DNA of 64,000 bases from Synaphobranchus kaupii (taxonomy: Eukaryota; Chordata; Actinopteri; Anguilliformes; Synaphobranchidae). Below are positions 49,043 to 59,552 of the stretch, piece by piece; the stretch's first letter is position 1, and each line of letters starts with the position of its first letter. Under the pieces are notes generated by a model that had not been told where the DNA came from, did not search any database, and was given only the letters and a program-made list of their open reading frames with translations. Made by a program: the position numbers and the translations under genes. The stretch is from positions 9,853,987-9,917,986 of the forward strand of contig CM056389.1 of assembly GCA_029718625.1 (NCBI GenBank). Direction: 5' to 3'.

Positions 49043-49462
49043 TCCTGTACGGATACCACAGCAGCAACACAACACGGATTCAAACCCGCAGCTCTCCCAA
49101 CCGCTATGCCACAATGTACACACAAATCCTGTACGGATACCACAGCAGCAACACAACACGGATTCAAACCCGCAGCTCTCCCAACCGCTATGCCACAATG
49201 TACACACCTATCCTGTACGGATACCACAGCAGCAACACAACACGGATTCAAACCCGCAGCTCTCCCAACCGCTATGCCACAATGTACACACAAATCCTGT
49301 ATGGATACCACAGCAGCAACACAACACGGATTCAAACCCGCAGCTCTCCCGACCGCTATGCCACAATGTACACACAAATCCTGTACGGATACCACAGCAG
49401 CAACACAACATGGATTCAAACCCGCGACTCTCCCAACTGCTATGCCACAATGTACACACAAG
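49043..49462 (-). repeat. 84-bp x 5 tandem array of a tRNA/SINE-head-like unit
   Basis: Five copies of an 84 bp unit start at 49043, 49127, 49211, 49295 and 49379. On the minus strand each unit reads TGGCATAGCGGTTGGGAGAG then CTGCGGGTTTGAATCC. TGGCATAGCGG fits the pol III A-box consensus TRGCNNAGYGG exactly. GGTTTGAATCC is one base from the B-box GGTTCGANTCC. The A-to-B distance is shorter than in a normal tRNA, so this is a SINE-type or degenerate tRNA-like head that became tandemly amplified, not a functional tRNA. The first copy may preserve the original insertion. Confidence 0.85.
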
Positions 49463-50140
49463 TCATTACTCTAATCATGTGTGTTACGAAATTAATATTA
49501 TTGATAGTATGTAAATTGTCAATAAATTCCGAATGAATAATTTGCATAATGTGCAGGTTATTTATTTATTTATTTCTGTGGTAATTGAAAATCTGTAAGT
49601 AATTGGCAGATTGTGCTAATCCGTGTATGAGGCGATGGCTGATGCTTGTTTTAGTTTCTCTGGACGTGTCGGGACTGTTTACCACGATTTCACGCTTTGC
49701 TACACAGCTGCCATGCACAGCCAACACGGCCTTCCCCAGTGATTGAATTTTAATTGGGAATTAAAAAGGAAATAACATGGAAATGTTGCCAAGGTGACCG
49801 GGCACGGGCAGAGATGACGATGGGGTGGATGGGATGGGGGTGGGGGTGGGGGTGGGGGGGACATGCTTCTTGGTGTGAAAGCTGAGAAACTGCATTAATC
49901 AAATAACATTCAGCGCTTTCTAAGTATAAGCAAAGCAATAACGGCATAAGAGGGTTAGAGGGCGTCAGTGTACTCTGCTCCCTCTTCACGGAATACCCTG
50001 CAAAGTCATCTGCATTTTGAACTTCCTGTCCCACTTGGTGTTTTTAAATCATTGATGGAGGATTTTGAGGCAAATTCAATGGCCTGTCTCAGCTTTAATT
50101 AGCATGTTCTCCGTTTTTATCATTGCGATTATGTTTACTT
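49463..50140. other. Intergenic sequence
   Basis: No gene is recognised. Includes a GGGGGTGGGGGTGG-type run at 49830-49860. Confidence 0.4.
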
Positions 50141-50261
50141 GATGTCTTATATTTTGTTGTAGGCCGTTTGTAAATGACTTGCGCTGCTGCCTGCCTTGGC
50201 AAAGGCCACTTTTATTCTCAGTGAGTCTTCCTGGTTAAATAAAGGCAAAAAAAAAAAAAGT
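50141..50261 (+). mobile_element. LINE 3' tail
   Basis: Ends CTTCCTGGTTAAATAAAGGC followed by an A run. This is a tail type common to teleost non-LTR retrotransposons (Rex/Jockey-like or L2-like). Only the 3' end is recognised and the 5' limit is uncertain. Confidence 0.55.
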
Positions 50262-50928
50262 TTAATTTCTGCACTGCAGCAGGCCTAAGAAGAGGAGGCT
50301 AAAACATTGGTCTGTTGGCAAACATTGTCTGGCACGCCCACAACTCTCGTGCAAATTACCAAAAGGAATCCCACATTGAACACAAATTGCTTCCTTCAGT
50401 TGTCTGCCGCTGTGCCATGGCACACATTTCTCAAAATACAAAATCTAAGAAGTGCTAATTATGTAAAATGTATTCCTCTCTCCGATTAGGCTTACTGTGA
50501 ATTTGGACGACGCCATTGAAATACTCACATTTAGAACTTTTATTTTTTTTATTCAGCATTTATTTAACCAGGTAGGTTACCTGTGAACTGTGAGAGATCT
50601 CTTTTGCAGTGGTGACATGCAAATGAAAGGGACTGTGTAGCCAATCAGATGTAGGGGATGATGAGGTGGACAGATGCAGAGAGCCAATCAGAGACATGGA
50701 GGCAGCTTCCTTGACCTGCTTATGTTTTTGATGATGTCTATTACCTGTGATTTAGGTGCATTTGACTATTAATTAATGATCTTTTTCTCATGCTTTAACT
50801 TGTTAAATGTTGTCTGTCTGTAACTTTGTTGTGACTGCTGCTGCCAATTTTGGTCAGAACACTCTTGGAAATTAGATTTTTAAACTCAAAAGGTATCTCC
50901 TGAATAAATAAAGGTTGTTGTGCTTCTG
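50262..50928. other. Intergenic sequence
   Basis: No gene is recognised. Confidence 0.4.
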
Positions 50929-51145
50929 TGGTCAGTGTAACAGTGAGCTTGCTAACCAATAGTAAACAGCGTGGGGCCGTGGTCAGTGTAACAGTGAGCT
51001 TGCTAACCAATAGTAAAGAGCGTGGGCCGTGGTCAGTGTAACAGTGAGGTTATTAACCAATAGGAAAGAGCGTGGGGCTGTGGTCAGTCTAACAGTGAAG
51101 TTATTAACCAATAGGAAAGAGTGTGGGGCTGTTGTCAGTGTACCA
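50929..51145. repeat. About 57-bp tandem repeat, about 4 copies
   Basis: Copies of GTGGTCAGTGTAACAGTGAG plus CTTGCTAACCAATAGTAAAG plus AGCGTGGGGCC, progressively diverged to the right. Confidence 0.9.
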
Positions 51146-51295
51146 GTGGGCCTCGCTGGGCTCCTTGTGGGCCCCAGGCCCAGACAACAGCTGTATCTCA
51201 GGAAAGGAGAGCTACCGGCCACGCCTCCATCCATCTTTCCTATTGAGTCGAGCAGCTTCCTGTTTCTGACAATACACAGCTCTATCATGTGGCTC
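51146..51295. other. Intergenic sequence
   Basis: Nothing is recognised. Confidence 0.4.
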
Positions 51296-51930
51296 ATGGT
51301 GAGAGAGAGAGAGCTACTGTAACTGTGTGCCATCATGGAGAGAGAGAGAGCTACTGTAACTGTGTGTGCCATCATGGAGAGAGAGAGAGAGAGCTACTGT
51401 AACTGTGTGTGTCATCATGGAGAGAGAGAGATAGAGCTACTGTAACTGTGCGTGTCATCATGGAGAGAGAGAGAGAGCTACTGTAACTGTATGTGTCATC
51501 ATGGAGAGAGAGAGCTACTGTAACTGTATGCGTCATCATGGAGAGAGAGAGAGAGAGAGCTACTGTAACTGTGTGTCATCATGGAGAGAGAGAGAGAGAG
51601 AGCTACTGTAACTATGTGTCATCATGGTGAGAGAGATAGAGCTACTGTAACTGTGTGTGTCATCATGGAGAGAGAGAGAGAGAGCTACTGTAACTGTGTG
51701 CCATCATGGAGAGAGATAGAGCTACTGTAACTGTGTGTCATCATGGTGAGAGAGAGAGAGCTACTGTAAGTGTGTGTGTGTCATCATGGAGAGAGATAGA
51801 GCTACTGTAACTGTGTGTCATCATGGAGAGAGATAGAGCTACTGTAACTGTGTGTCATCATGGAGAGAGAGAGAGCTACTGTAACTGTGTGTCATCATGG
51901 AGAGAGATAGAGCTACTGTAACTGTGTGTG
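51296..51930. repeat. 38-52-bp GA-containing minisatellite, about 14 copies
   Basis: Fixed segment GCTACTGTAACTGTGTGT followed by (GCC/GTC)ATCATGGAGAG and a GA run of variable length. Confidence 0.94.
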
Positions 51931-52130
51931 CCAGGGAGATGGAGAGAGTGATGGGGAAGGGTTGTGTGTCCACATGTGTAAATGTTTGTTTGAGAGAGTG
52001 CTTATGTGTATATGAGTGTGTGGCAGTGAGAGAGGATTTATGTGTGCATATGTGTAGGCTATATATACGTGGGTGTGTGTGTTTGTGAACAAGTGTGTTA
52101 TGTGAGACAGAGAGAATGCATTTATCTCAG

Positions 52131-52170
<40 letters not shown>
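51931..52170. repeat. GT-rich stretch with a GT run at 52137-52174
   Basis: Degenerate GTGTGT-rich DNA. No coding signal. Confidence 0.7.
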
Positions 52171-52178
<8 letters not shown>

Positions 52179-54645
52179 CCTGAGTTTTGCTGCAATGTTG
52201 CTGGTTAAAATACTAATAAAACAAAGAAAGGTCGCACACTATTTACTGCAGTGCAATTTACACTTTTAGTTTCTGGGCTTGACGAGGGCAGCTTGCAGCC
52301 GAAACGCTGGTGATAAAATTAGTATAGGAGTAAATGGAGTGTTTCTTCCTTTCTACTGTTAGCTTAACTTGCATTTCCTCTGGTCTGCACCAAAAGAAGG
52401 TCCCGTTTCCTTTTTCTCTTTAACACTGGTTAATACAGTGTCAGTGCCCCTCTGGGACCTCATCAGTGACCAGGGTTTAGTGATGATGTCACTGGTGATG
52501 TAACAAAGAGAATTCCATAGCCAATGGGGAATTCCCTGCGGTCTTGTTCCAGAGAACTCTGGGAAGGCGCTGCATACTGCACCGACACAATGCTCCTATT
52601 AAAACAGTCCTTTCAGGCAACACGCATCCAATTTACTGACAAATCCAACGCGCGTCGCTTTCGATGATCTGCAGTCTGGAACACGAGATTGTGTATCGTC
52701 CTGATCTATTCTAATCTGAACTGAACACGCCTCTGAAGGGTGTGCGGGTCGGATCCCGCCGGTAGCAGATCTGAACACAGATGCTTCGGCCTGCTCCGGA
52801 CGCCTGTTACAGTACCTGGCTGTCAGGTCGGATTAAAACAGGAGGCTAATCTGCAGGTAGAACAGTAATGTCTACCTGCACACCTGGATGGGATGCACAG
52901 ATCTTTATATACCGTATGTGAACAGGACACCACACTAACTGGTTTTTCAGTGCAAACGAGGCCAAGTGCAGAGGGCTTGTACAGTGCGGCGTGCGTCCTA
53001 TCCGGAGTGTTGGGTGGGCACGCCTCACAAAGTACGTGCGCTGTCATTCTCTTTTCACAAATTCATTAGAAAACTGTGCTCGGACGTTGAAAGTAGTCAG
53101 CAGGTTGCATTAATGCATTTGCTTTATTTCACAGCTGTGTGCAGACGTGGCTGCTGAACCCGGGTTCGGGTTTCACACTTCAGTCACGTCGTACACGGCG
53201 TTCGCCGGCTTAGCGGTCGCTCGTGATTGGTCGATTCACTGTTGAGAAGTCGCTAGATGAGAAGTCATGATGACTCTGTTATGCAGTGATGTGATACGAC
53301 CGCTCCTCCGTTTTCTACTGTAAGCAGAGCGCAGAGCATGTTTTTTTCTTTAATATAGAATACATTTCCAAGGGTAAATTCTTTTTATTCATGCACGTCC
53401 AGAAGAAAATATTATTTGGAAATGATTTGGTAATAATTATCATTTGGTAACAAAAAGTAGCTAGTTAAAGGTTTTGTAAAAGCCGCTAAAATTTTGTCAC
53501 AGTAACTGAGTTACTTTTAGGAGAAAAAATCAAAGGGGTTTAGCGTTAGGGTCGTGGGGGAGGGCTGAAAAGTGGTAGCTCTGAATCCCCCCCCCCCCAC
53601 TCCCCCGACACACACACACACACACACACCCCCAGGCCCAAGTACAGTCTGTCTGCCAAGCCGAGCTGTTACATTGCACAATGGAAATATGAGCTGGTGC
53701 CCAAAACACTGTTCTGGAAAAATCCTGAAAAAGGCATAAATGGAAAGAGGCCTCTTACAGCAAGCTAACGCTAACTCTTACAGCAAGCTAACGCTAACTC
53801 TTACAGCAAGCTAATGCTAATTACTAAGGAAACAGAAATATGACCACTTCAGTTCACTCACTCAGGAATTCATCTTGTTATTACAACTCAAACGGCTCTG
53901 TTTTTTCTTTAAAAAAAAAAAAATTGGCATCATGTTAGGGAAGAAGAAAAAAAAACCCATAAATGCCAGTTGGCTTTTCAATCTGACAAGTCTGTGCAAA
54001 ATGAGGCCCTGTTCATCCAGTATGTGAGAGTGGGGGCCGAATCTGGCAGCTCAGGTGTGAACAGGAGAGATCTCTCCCCCGGGGTTTGACCTGAGCTCGG
54101 CCAGGTGGCACGTTGGCCAGGTGCCTGAGGTACGGGCCAACACTGACGCTCAGCCGTGCTGCCTCAATTTCCGTCCAATTTCCCCCGTAATTTAGGAAAA
54201 AAGCGTCTTTATTAAACGGGCAAATGCATGAAGGTTAAATGGAAAATAAGTTTTATGGCTGGTTGCTTCTCATTTGATTATCCATATATTACTGTTAATG
54301 TCATATATTTTGCAATAACAAACTTGATATCCTGTTGCAAAGTCTTGCTCCGCAGCATGGGGAGGAAGTGACCTTTGTATGACCTGGTTGTATAAACCAT
54401 CTCTCTGTAATCTGCGCTTTAGCTACTGGAGAGATCATGCATCCCAGCCAACCAGCACGCTGTATCCACTCTGTGCCATTAGCACCATAGGGGTGCATCC
54501 CACCTCCCACCACCTCTCCTCCCACCTCCTCTCCTCCTGCCTCCTCTCCTCCGTGCCCCCGAAACCCATCTTTGCCTTCTAATCTAATGTTGCTGATTAC
54601 ATATTAATGAATTTCTCGACGCAAACCGCAATGTCAGGTACATTG
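52171..54645. other. Intergenic sequence
   Basis: About 2.5 kb without a recognisable gene. Minor features: CTTACAGCAAGCTAACGCTAA repeated three times at 53755-53822 (23 bp period), a C10 run and CA run at 53589-53627, and a short CCTCCTCTCCTCC repeat near 54505-54555. The 52270-52320 stretch (GCAGCCGAAACGCTGGTGAT) may be an old repeat fragment. Confidence 0.4.
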
Positions 54646-54945
54646 TACCCTACTGAAAAAAACAGCTTGAGCTGGTAGCTGGTCACCAGCATGACCAGCT
54701 CAAGCTATGTTTTGAAACAGCTGGTAGCTGGTAGCTGGTTGACCAGCTCAGACCAGCTCCCAGCTCGACATGGTTTGACCAGCTACCAGCTCAGACAACC
54801 TACCAGCCACTAGCTGGTTGACCAGTTCAGATTTGCTTCCAGCTTGGGATGGTCTGACCAGCTACCATTTCAAACCAGCTAACAACATTAACTGGATTAC
54901 CAGCTAAGACCAGCTAGATGGTTAAAGCTGGTCAAACTAGGAACC
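54646..54945. mobile_element. 'accagct' satellite-bearing repeat element, copy 1
   Basis: The left end TACCCTACTGAAAAAAACAG is followed by irregular tandem AGCTGGTAGCTGGTTGACC / GACCAGCTCAGACCAGCTCC units in both orientations. The left end is the inverted counterpart of the right end of the 62125-62592 copy (TTTTACAGCAGGGTA). Its right terminus is not visible. Confidence 0.75.
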
Positions 54946-55612
54946 TTCGTAAAGGAGCTCCCATTTAGGTCTAGACTATCTTTAAGACAACAATAAAAAC
55001 CAACAAAATGTATGAAATGAAAGGTTTTATTCACAACTGTTTCATTTACATTCATGTTAAAGTTATGGCCTGACATCATACAAAATTATGCTTCCCTGAG
55101 CCATAAAAACAGCATAAGAAATGTCAATGAAGTGAGTGACATAACATAAATGTAATGTTAACTACCACAAAATATTTATTAAAAAATCACACCCAGGTGG
55201 TGAAGTAAGCGGTGCAGGTTTTGAGCAATCATATAAAAAAATGCAATAGAAAATGTGTGTGTTGTTTACATGTACAAAAACAATGGCCTCTGGTTTGGTG
55301 ATATTTTTACATTATGCTTCTTATTAATTAGTATACTTACAGACATGGCATTTAACAAACATGTAAAAGAGAGATATAGATAAAAGGACAGCAATTGGTA
55401 TTTCAGAAGAAACAGGAAATATGACAGTTAGTACTCTGATAACAAACAGGAAAGATTACATTACTTGAACAATAACAATGGAATTCCAAACTCAACAAGA
55501 GGGTGCATAGATTGTTGGGCCGTTCCATAACTGACTGGGTCCAGCAGAACACTGGTGGTAGATTTTTGTATTGATTTTGCTTCGGGGGGTTGCTACGGCG
55601 ACTCACCTTGCT
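54946..55612. other. Intergenic sequence
   Basis: AT-rich, with no gene recognised. Confidence 0.4.
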
Positions 55613-56020
55613 AACAGGTGGAATGTTCAAAACTCCACTCTAGCGGCAGTTGGTAATTTCAATTTCGAACCCATTTTCTAACTTGTGACGACGACTACAG
55701 TTTTTAAGGTACACAGACATAATATGTATCAAAATGTTCAAGTGGTTCCCAGAATTCCTACGGTGTAAATATCTAAGCTGTGAAATTTTTAGTTTGTAAA
55801 ATATTCAGTGTTGTTTGAAAACCATGCTCCCCATTCACACAAATGGTGGAATGTTCAAAACTCCACTCTAGCAGCAGCTGGTAATTTCAATTTCAAACCC
55901 ATTTTCTAACTTGTGACCACGACTACAGTTTTTAAGCTACACAAGACATATTATATACAGATGTGCATCTGTTCCCAGGATTCCTACAGTGTGAATATCT
56001 AAGCTGTGACATGTATATTT
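55613..56020. repeat. Diverged direct duplication, about 228-bp period, 2 copies
   Basis: GGTGGAATGTTCAAAACTCC starts near 55617 and again near 55845. Both copies continue with CATTTTCTAACTTGTGACNA and CGACTACAGTTTTTAAG at about 85-90% similarity by eye. Confidence 0.85.
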
Positions 56021-56240
56021 TTTGAGATAGAGCTGTCTGAAGCTGGGCGTGCTTTTCTCAAGCTACTATTGTATTCCCGGGCATGTGGCGCCTAGGCGAC
56101 TCCTGATTGGTTTAAATCTCATGCTACGAACGGACGGACGGACACACGTCACGTATAGAAGCGGCTGCACCACTTAAAAATAATTACATTGAGTCGAGTC
56201 TTGCTTGAACAAATCAAAGAATCAACTACTTACAGAAATA

Positions 56241-57432
56241 CAGTGAGCACCATAATTCATTGGACAGTGACACGTTTTTGTTATTTTGGTTCTGTACAGT
56301 AGCACTTTGAGTTTGAAAGGATACAATGACAATGAGGTTGAAGTGCAGACTGTCAGCTTTAATTTGAGGGTATTTTCATCCATATCAGATGAACCGTTTA
56401 GAAATTATAGAACCTTTTGTACATAGTCCTCCACATTTGTGGGCATCAAAAAATATTGGACAGTTTAACATAATCGAGAATAAAGTAATCATTTTTAATA
56501 TTTGGTCGCATATCCTTTGCATGCCATGACTTCCTGATGCCTGTGACCCAACAATATCAAAAGACTCTTGATATCTTATTTTCTGGTACTTCTACAAACA
56601 AAACTATAACCTCTCTGCATTTGAATGGATCTCTATGGGATTTGGGGGTGGGTCTAGATTTAGCTGTAAATTATACTGCAACAGTATGGAACACATGGTT
56701 GGCTAAATGGCACTAAGTCATCAAGGGTCTGACATATCAAACAAGCCTTAAACCATCACTCTACTGCCAGATATTCAGTAGATGTGGATGGATAACTTGA
56801 ATGGTTTCTTCTCCTGACTTATTTTTCCAGAGTTCAATAGGAAAATTTGTCAGGAGAAACAACCCTAAAAGTGATCCATCCATATCTACTGCATATCTGT
56901 AAGCAGAGTGATGGTTTGAGGCTTGTTTGATACCTCAGACCCTTGATGACTTACAGCCATTTTACCAATCATGCATTCCATACTGTTCCAGCATAATTTA
57001 CAGCTAAATATAGTCCCACCCCCCAACTCCCATAGAGATCCATTCAAATGCAGAGACGTTATAGTATCTCTTCTAAGAGTACCAGAAAATAAGATATCAA
57101 GAGTCTTTTGATATTGTTGGGTCACAGACATCAGGAAGTCATCGCATGCAAAGGATATGTGACCCAATATTAAAAATGATTACTTTATTGTACATGATGT
57201 TAAACTGTCCAAAATGTTTTGACGCCTGAAAATTGGGGGTGGGGGGCTATGTACAAAAGGTTCTATAATCTCTAAACGGTTAATCCGATATGGATGAAAA
57301 TACCCTCAAATTAAAGCTGACAGTCTGCACTTCAACCTCATTGTCATTATATCCTTTTAAACTAGAGTGCTAGAGTACAGAACCAAAATAACAAACAATG
57401 TGTCACTGTCCAATGAATTATGATGCTCACTG
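56241..57432. mobile_element. Palindromic Tc1/mariner-like MITE, copy C (full length)
   Basis: A 1192 bp inverted repeat with ends CAGTGAGCACCATAATTCAT and its mirror, flanked by TA. The core from about 56480 to 57195 matches copies A and B (ATATTTGGTCGCATATCC, GAATGGATCTCTATGG), while the outer 240 bp on each side are unrelated to theirs. There is no transposase frame. Confidence 0.9.
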
Positions 57433-57715
57433 TATGTAAACCACCCTGTGCACTGCTGTGCTCCACCTGGGAGCTAGCAGGGGCAAGAATCATAAACTAT
57501 GTACGACAAATAATCCTGCACACACCTGGATTATAACTTCACATATTTCAAGGTTTACAAAAGAGCAAACAACATGTTTCACTGCTTCGTCAGGTTCGCT
57601 CAATCAAAATGCAGGCAATGAAACGCATTGTTCACTCTTTTGTAAGTTGTGAAATAAAGTAGCCGAAGTCGAGTTAGAATCCTGGTGTGCATTGATTATT
57701 TGTTGTTTTACATAA
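57433..57715. other. Sequence downstream of the BEN-domain gene
   Basis: Nothing is recognised. On the minus strand this would hold the gene's 3' UTR. Confidence 0.35.
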
Positions 57716-57844
57716 TCAAGTAGACTTCTTCATATTTTTATTAATGTCCATAATCTTTTCTGTCATGTATCTACCCATCTTTGAGTCTTGCCTTTTGTTC
57801 TGCGTCTTGGAGATGCTTGGACTCGAGCCAGTCCTTGAAACAGC
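57716..57844 (-). pseudogene. BEN-domain gene, last exon with frameshift
   Basis: Acceptor TTTTAAAG at 57845 onward. It continues the BEN domain as GCFKDWLESKHLQDAEQK and ARLKDG, then meets TAG (57773-57771). One base out of frame, the expected tail GRYMTEKIMDINKNMKKST is intact up to TGA at 57718-57716, resembling the BEND5 C-terminal KYICEKIMDINKSCK. A GGG where GG is expected accounts for the shift. Confidence 0.75.
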
Positions 57845-58344
57845 CTTTAAAAGAAAAAAGAGGGAAAGAAGCAAATATCAAAATACAAAGGAATAGTTTT
57901 GTGTTTGTAGGTATGTATTTATAATGTTCGCTATTGGCCATTGTCATCTTATGTATTAATAGTATTAATTAAGAGTATTATTCAATAGTTTAATGAAGAC
58001 TGATCAAACCATGTTTAAAATTTGACACTGGCAATTCAATGAACCATTTACACCTGCACATTTTGACCTACTGTACGCAGTACGCAGCTACTGTACGCAG
58101 TTACTGAGATACAACAAACGGCTCCGAAGTTAGTGGCCAAGTTGTAGTTCCACCATCTGCCTGATTCAGAAGAATCCATACAAAATATAGAGGGTTCCAG
58201 CACTTTGTGCTTGGACCCCTAAATGCACAATCAATCATCAATTATTGACCTTACAATGGCTCCAAAATCAATGCAACTATGGACACAAGAATTATGAATA
58301 CTTTTTTAGCTTGTGTTCTGGAATGGACAATCACTGCAATTTAC

Positions 58345-58555
58345 CTTTTACAGCCTTGATCTTGAGTGGTGAAATGGCAGGCTTTGGGACAGACTTTGTT
58401 GTAGGGCAGCACTTGCCCTACAGGCTTCTCCCAGCCAGTGCAGCAGAACCCCAGACTGACACTGCCAACTCTTTAACAAACAGGGAGTCCTTAGCGTTCT
58501 GCTTGATCCTGTTCCACTGTTCAGTCCTGATCCAAACCCCTTCACCAATATGGAC
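58345..58555 (-). pseudogene. BEN-domain exon with in-frame TAG
   Basis: Acceptor TTAAAATTAG, donor AAAAGGTAAAT, 211 bp. It reads VHIGEGVWIRTEQWNRIK, AKDSLFVKELAVSVWG, SAALAGRSL, stop, GKCCPTTKSVPKPAISP and LKIKAVK. The BEN core (G.G.W, L...V..WG, P..S/L at the end) matches BEND5 (VHLGSGIW..., KNLAVMIWG, PKPPLSPHK). The TAG lies where BEND5 has a residue between RSV and TG. The exon starts in phase 0, whereas the preceding exon ends in phase 1, so an exon may be missing or altered. Confidence 0.82.
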
Positions 58556-59065
58556 CTAATTTTAAACAGAAACAGTGGTATTTTTAACTTCAAAATTACC
58601 ATATAAATATGCAAGAGTTCACACTAAGGTCAGAAGGGAACTTGCCTAATTAAAGAAAATGATCTCCTTAATGAAAAGCTAATTGGGTAGGACTGTGGGG
58701 AAACTGACAGCCAGCACTCACTGGCTAGCAGCACTGTCAATCACAGGAGTGTGTGCGTATTTCCGGTACGACGCGGTGCATTGTGTTTTATCAGTCCGCC
58801 GGGAAACAAGTTGTGCTAACTAATCGGTAGCTAGCGAATGCTGAGAATCCATCAAGAACAATGAGTGTTTCGGACCAAGACTGAGAGCTTAACTCTGAAT
58901 TGAAGAAAGTTTTTGAAGTTCACAACATTTCTTCTGTGTGATGGACTGTTTTACTGGAAAACTGTTTTACACTACATTACAAGACAAGTGAACAACAAGT
59001 GGCTGAGCTAATGAGGAGATACTGCCGCTGAGAATTTAGTCACCTTCTATTGTGTATCCACGTAC
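58556..59065 (-). other. BEN-gene intron, possibly hiding an exon or an insertion
   Basis: About 510 bp between exon 4 and the BEN exon. The part from about 58690 to 59040 is more GC-rich than its surroundings (ACGACGCGG, CCGCCGGG) and looks like inserted or promoter-like DNA. I could not find an exon that would repair the phase. Confidence 0.4.
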
Positions 59066-59137
59066 CTTTTACTGACGAAGACTTCCCCAGAGTGTCATTC
59101 TCTGATTGTGAGGAAGTAGTGGAGTCCAAAGTGGGAG
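59066..59137 (-). CDS. BEN-domain gene, exon 4
   Basis: Acceptor TTCTTTTTTCAG, donor AAAAGGTACGT, 72 bp. With the leftover T from exon 3 it reads SPTLDSTTSSQSENDTLGKS then SSVK, a serine/threonine-rich linker. It ends in phase 1. Confidence 0.72.
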
Positions 59138-59248
59138 CTGAAAAAAGAATCCTTATAATTCACCTTGTAATTTTGGAATTTGTCTCATAGAAATTCAAAA
59201 ACATAAGATAGTATAGAAGTAGAACGCATAATATCAAATTACACTTAC

Positions 59249-59552
59249 ATAAAGGGTTGAACATTTTCGAGGTGAGGCAGGCTTGGAGACTTAAGTTGAA
59301 CGTTTTATACTGATCAACTTCCTTTTCCATTTCTTTTGCATATTTTTTTTTCAAGGTATCATTCTCTTCTATTACTTCAGTTAATCTTTTTTTGGGCACA
59401 ACTTCATCATCACTTTCTGAATTGCTTATTTCTTCATCTCTCAAGACCCATTCCCTGGTTGGGCCGCTGTACTGTGCCTTCATTTGGTCCTTTCTCTCCT
59501 TGAGGATAGCAAGTAGATTTGCTTGTTTGCCTATGCTTGACTTCTGGCTTGA
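59249..59552 (-). CDS. BEN-domain gene, exon 3 (acidic segment and coiled coil)
   Basis: Acceptor TCTCTCTAG, donor TTATGTAAGTG, 304 bp, entering in phase 0 and leaving in phase 1. It encodes SSQKSSIGKQANLLAILK, REWVLRDEEISNSESDDEVV and a probable coiled coil (RLTEVIEENDTLKKKYAKEM), then ends ...SKMFNPL. It sits between the N-terminal module and the BEN domain, as in BEND5, which also carries a central coiled coil. Confidence 0.8.

Noticed and set aside
48865..49461. 198-residue cysteine-containing repeat frame (minus) and three plus-strand frames
   Set aside because: An 84 bp repeat is divisible by three, so any stop-free frame stays open. The unit looks tRNA/SINE-derived, not coding.
56886..57167. 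93-residue frame (minus) similar to the frame at 8450-8638
   Set aside because: The similarity reflects the shared palindromic MITE core; there is no transposase motif and the frame is not conserved in copy A.
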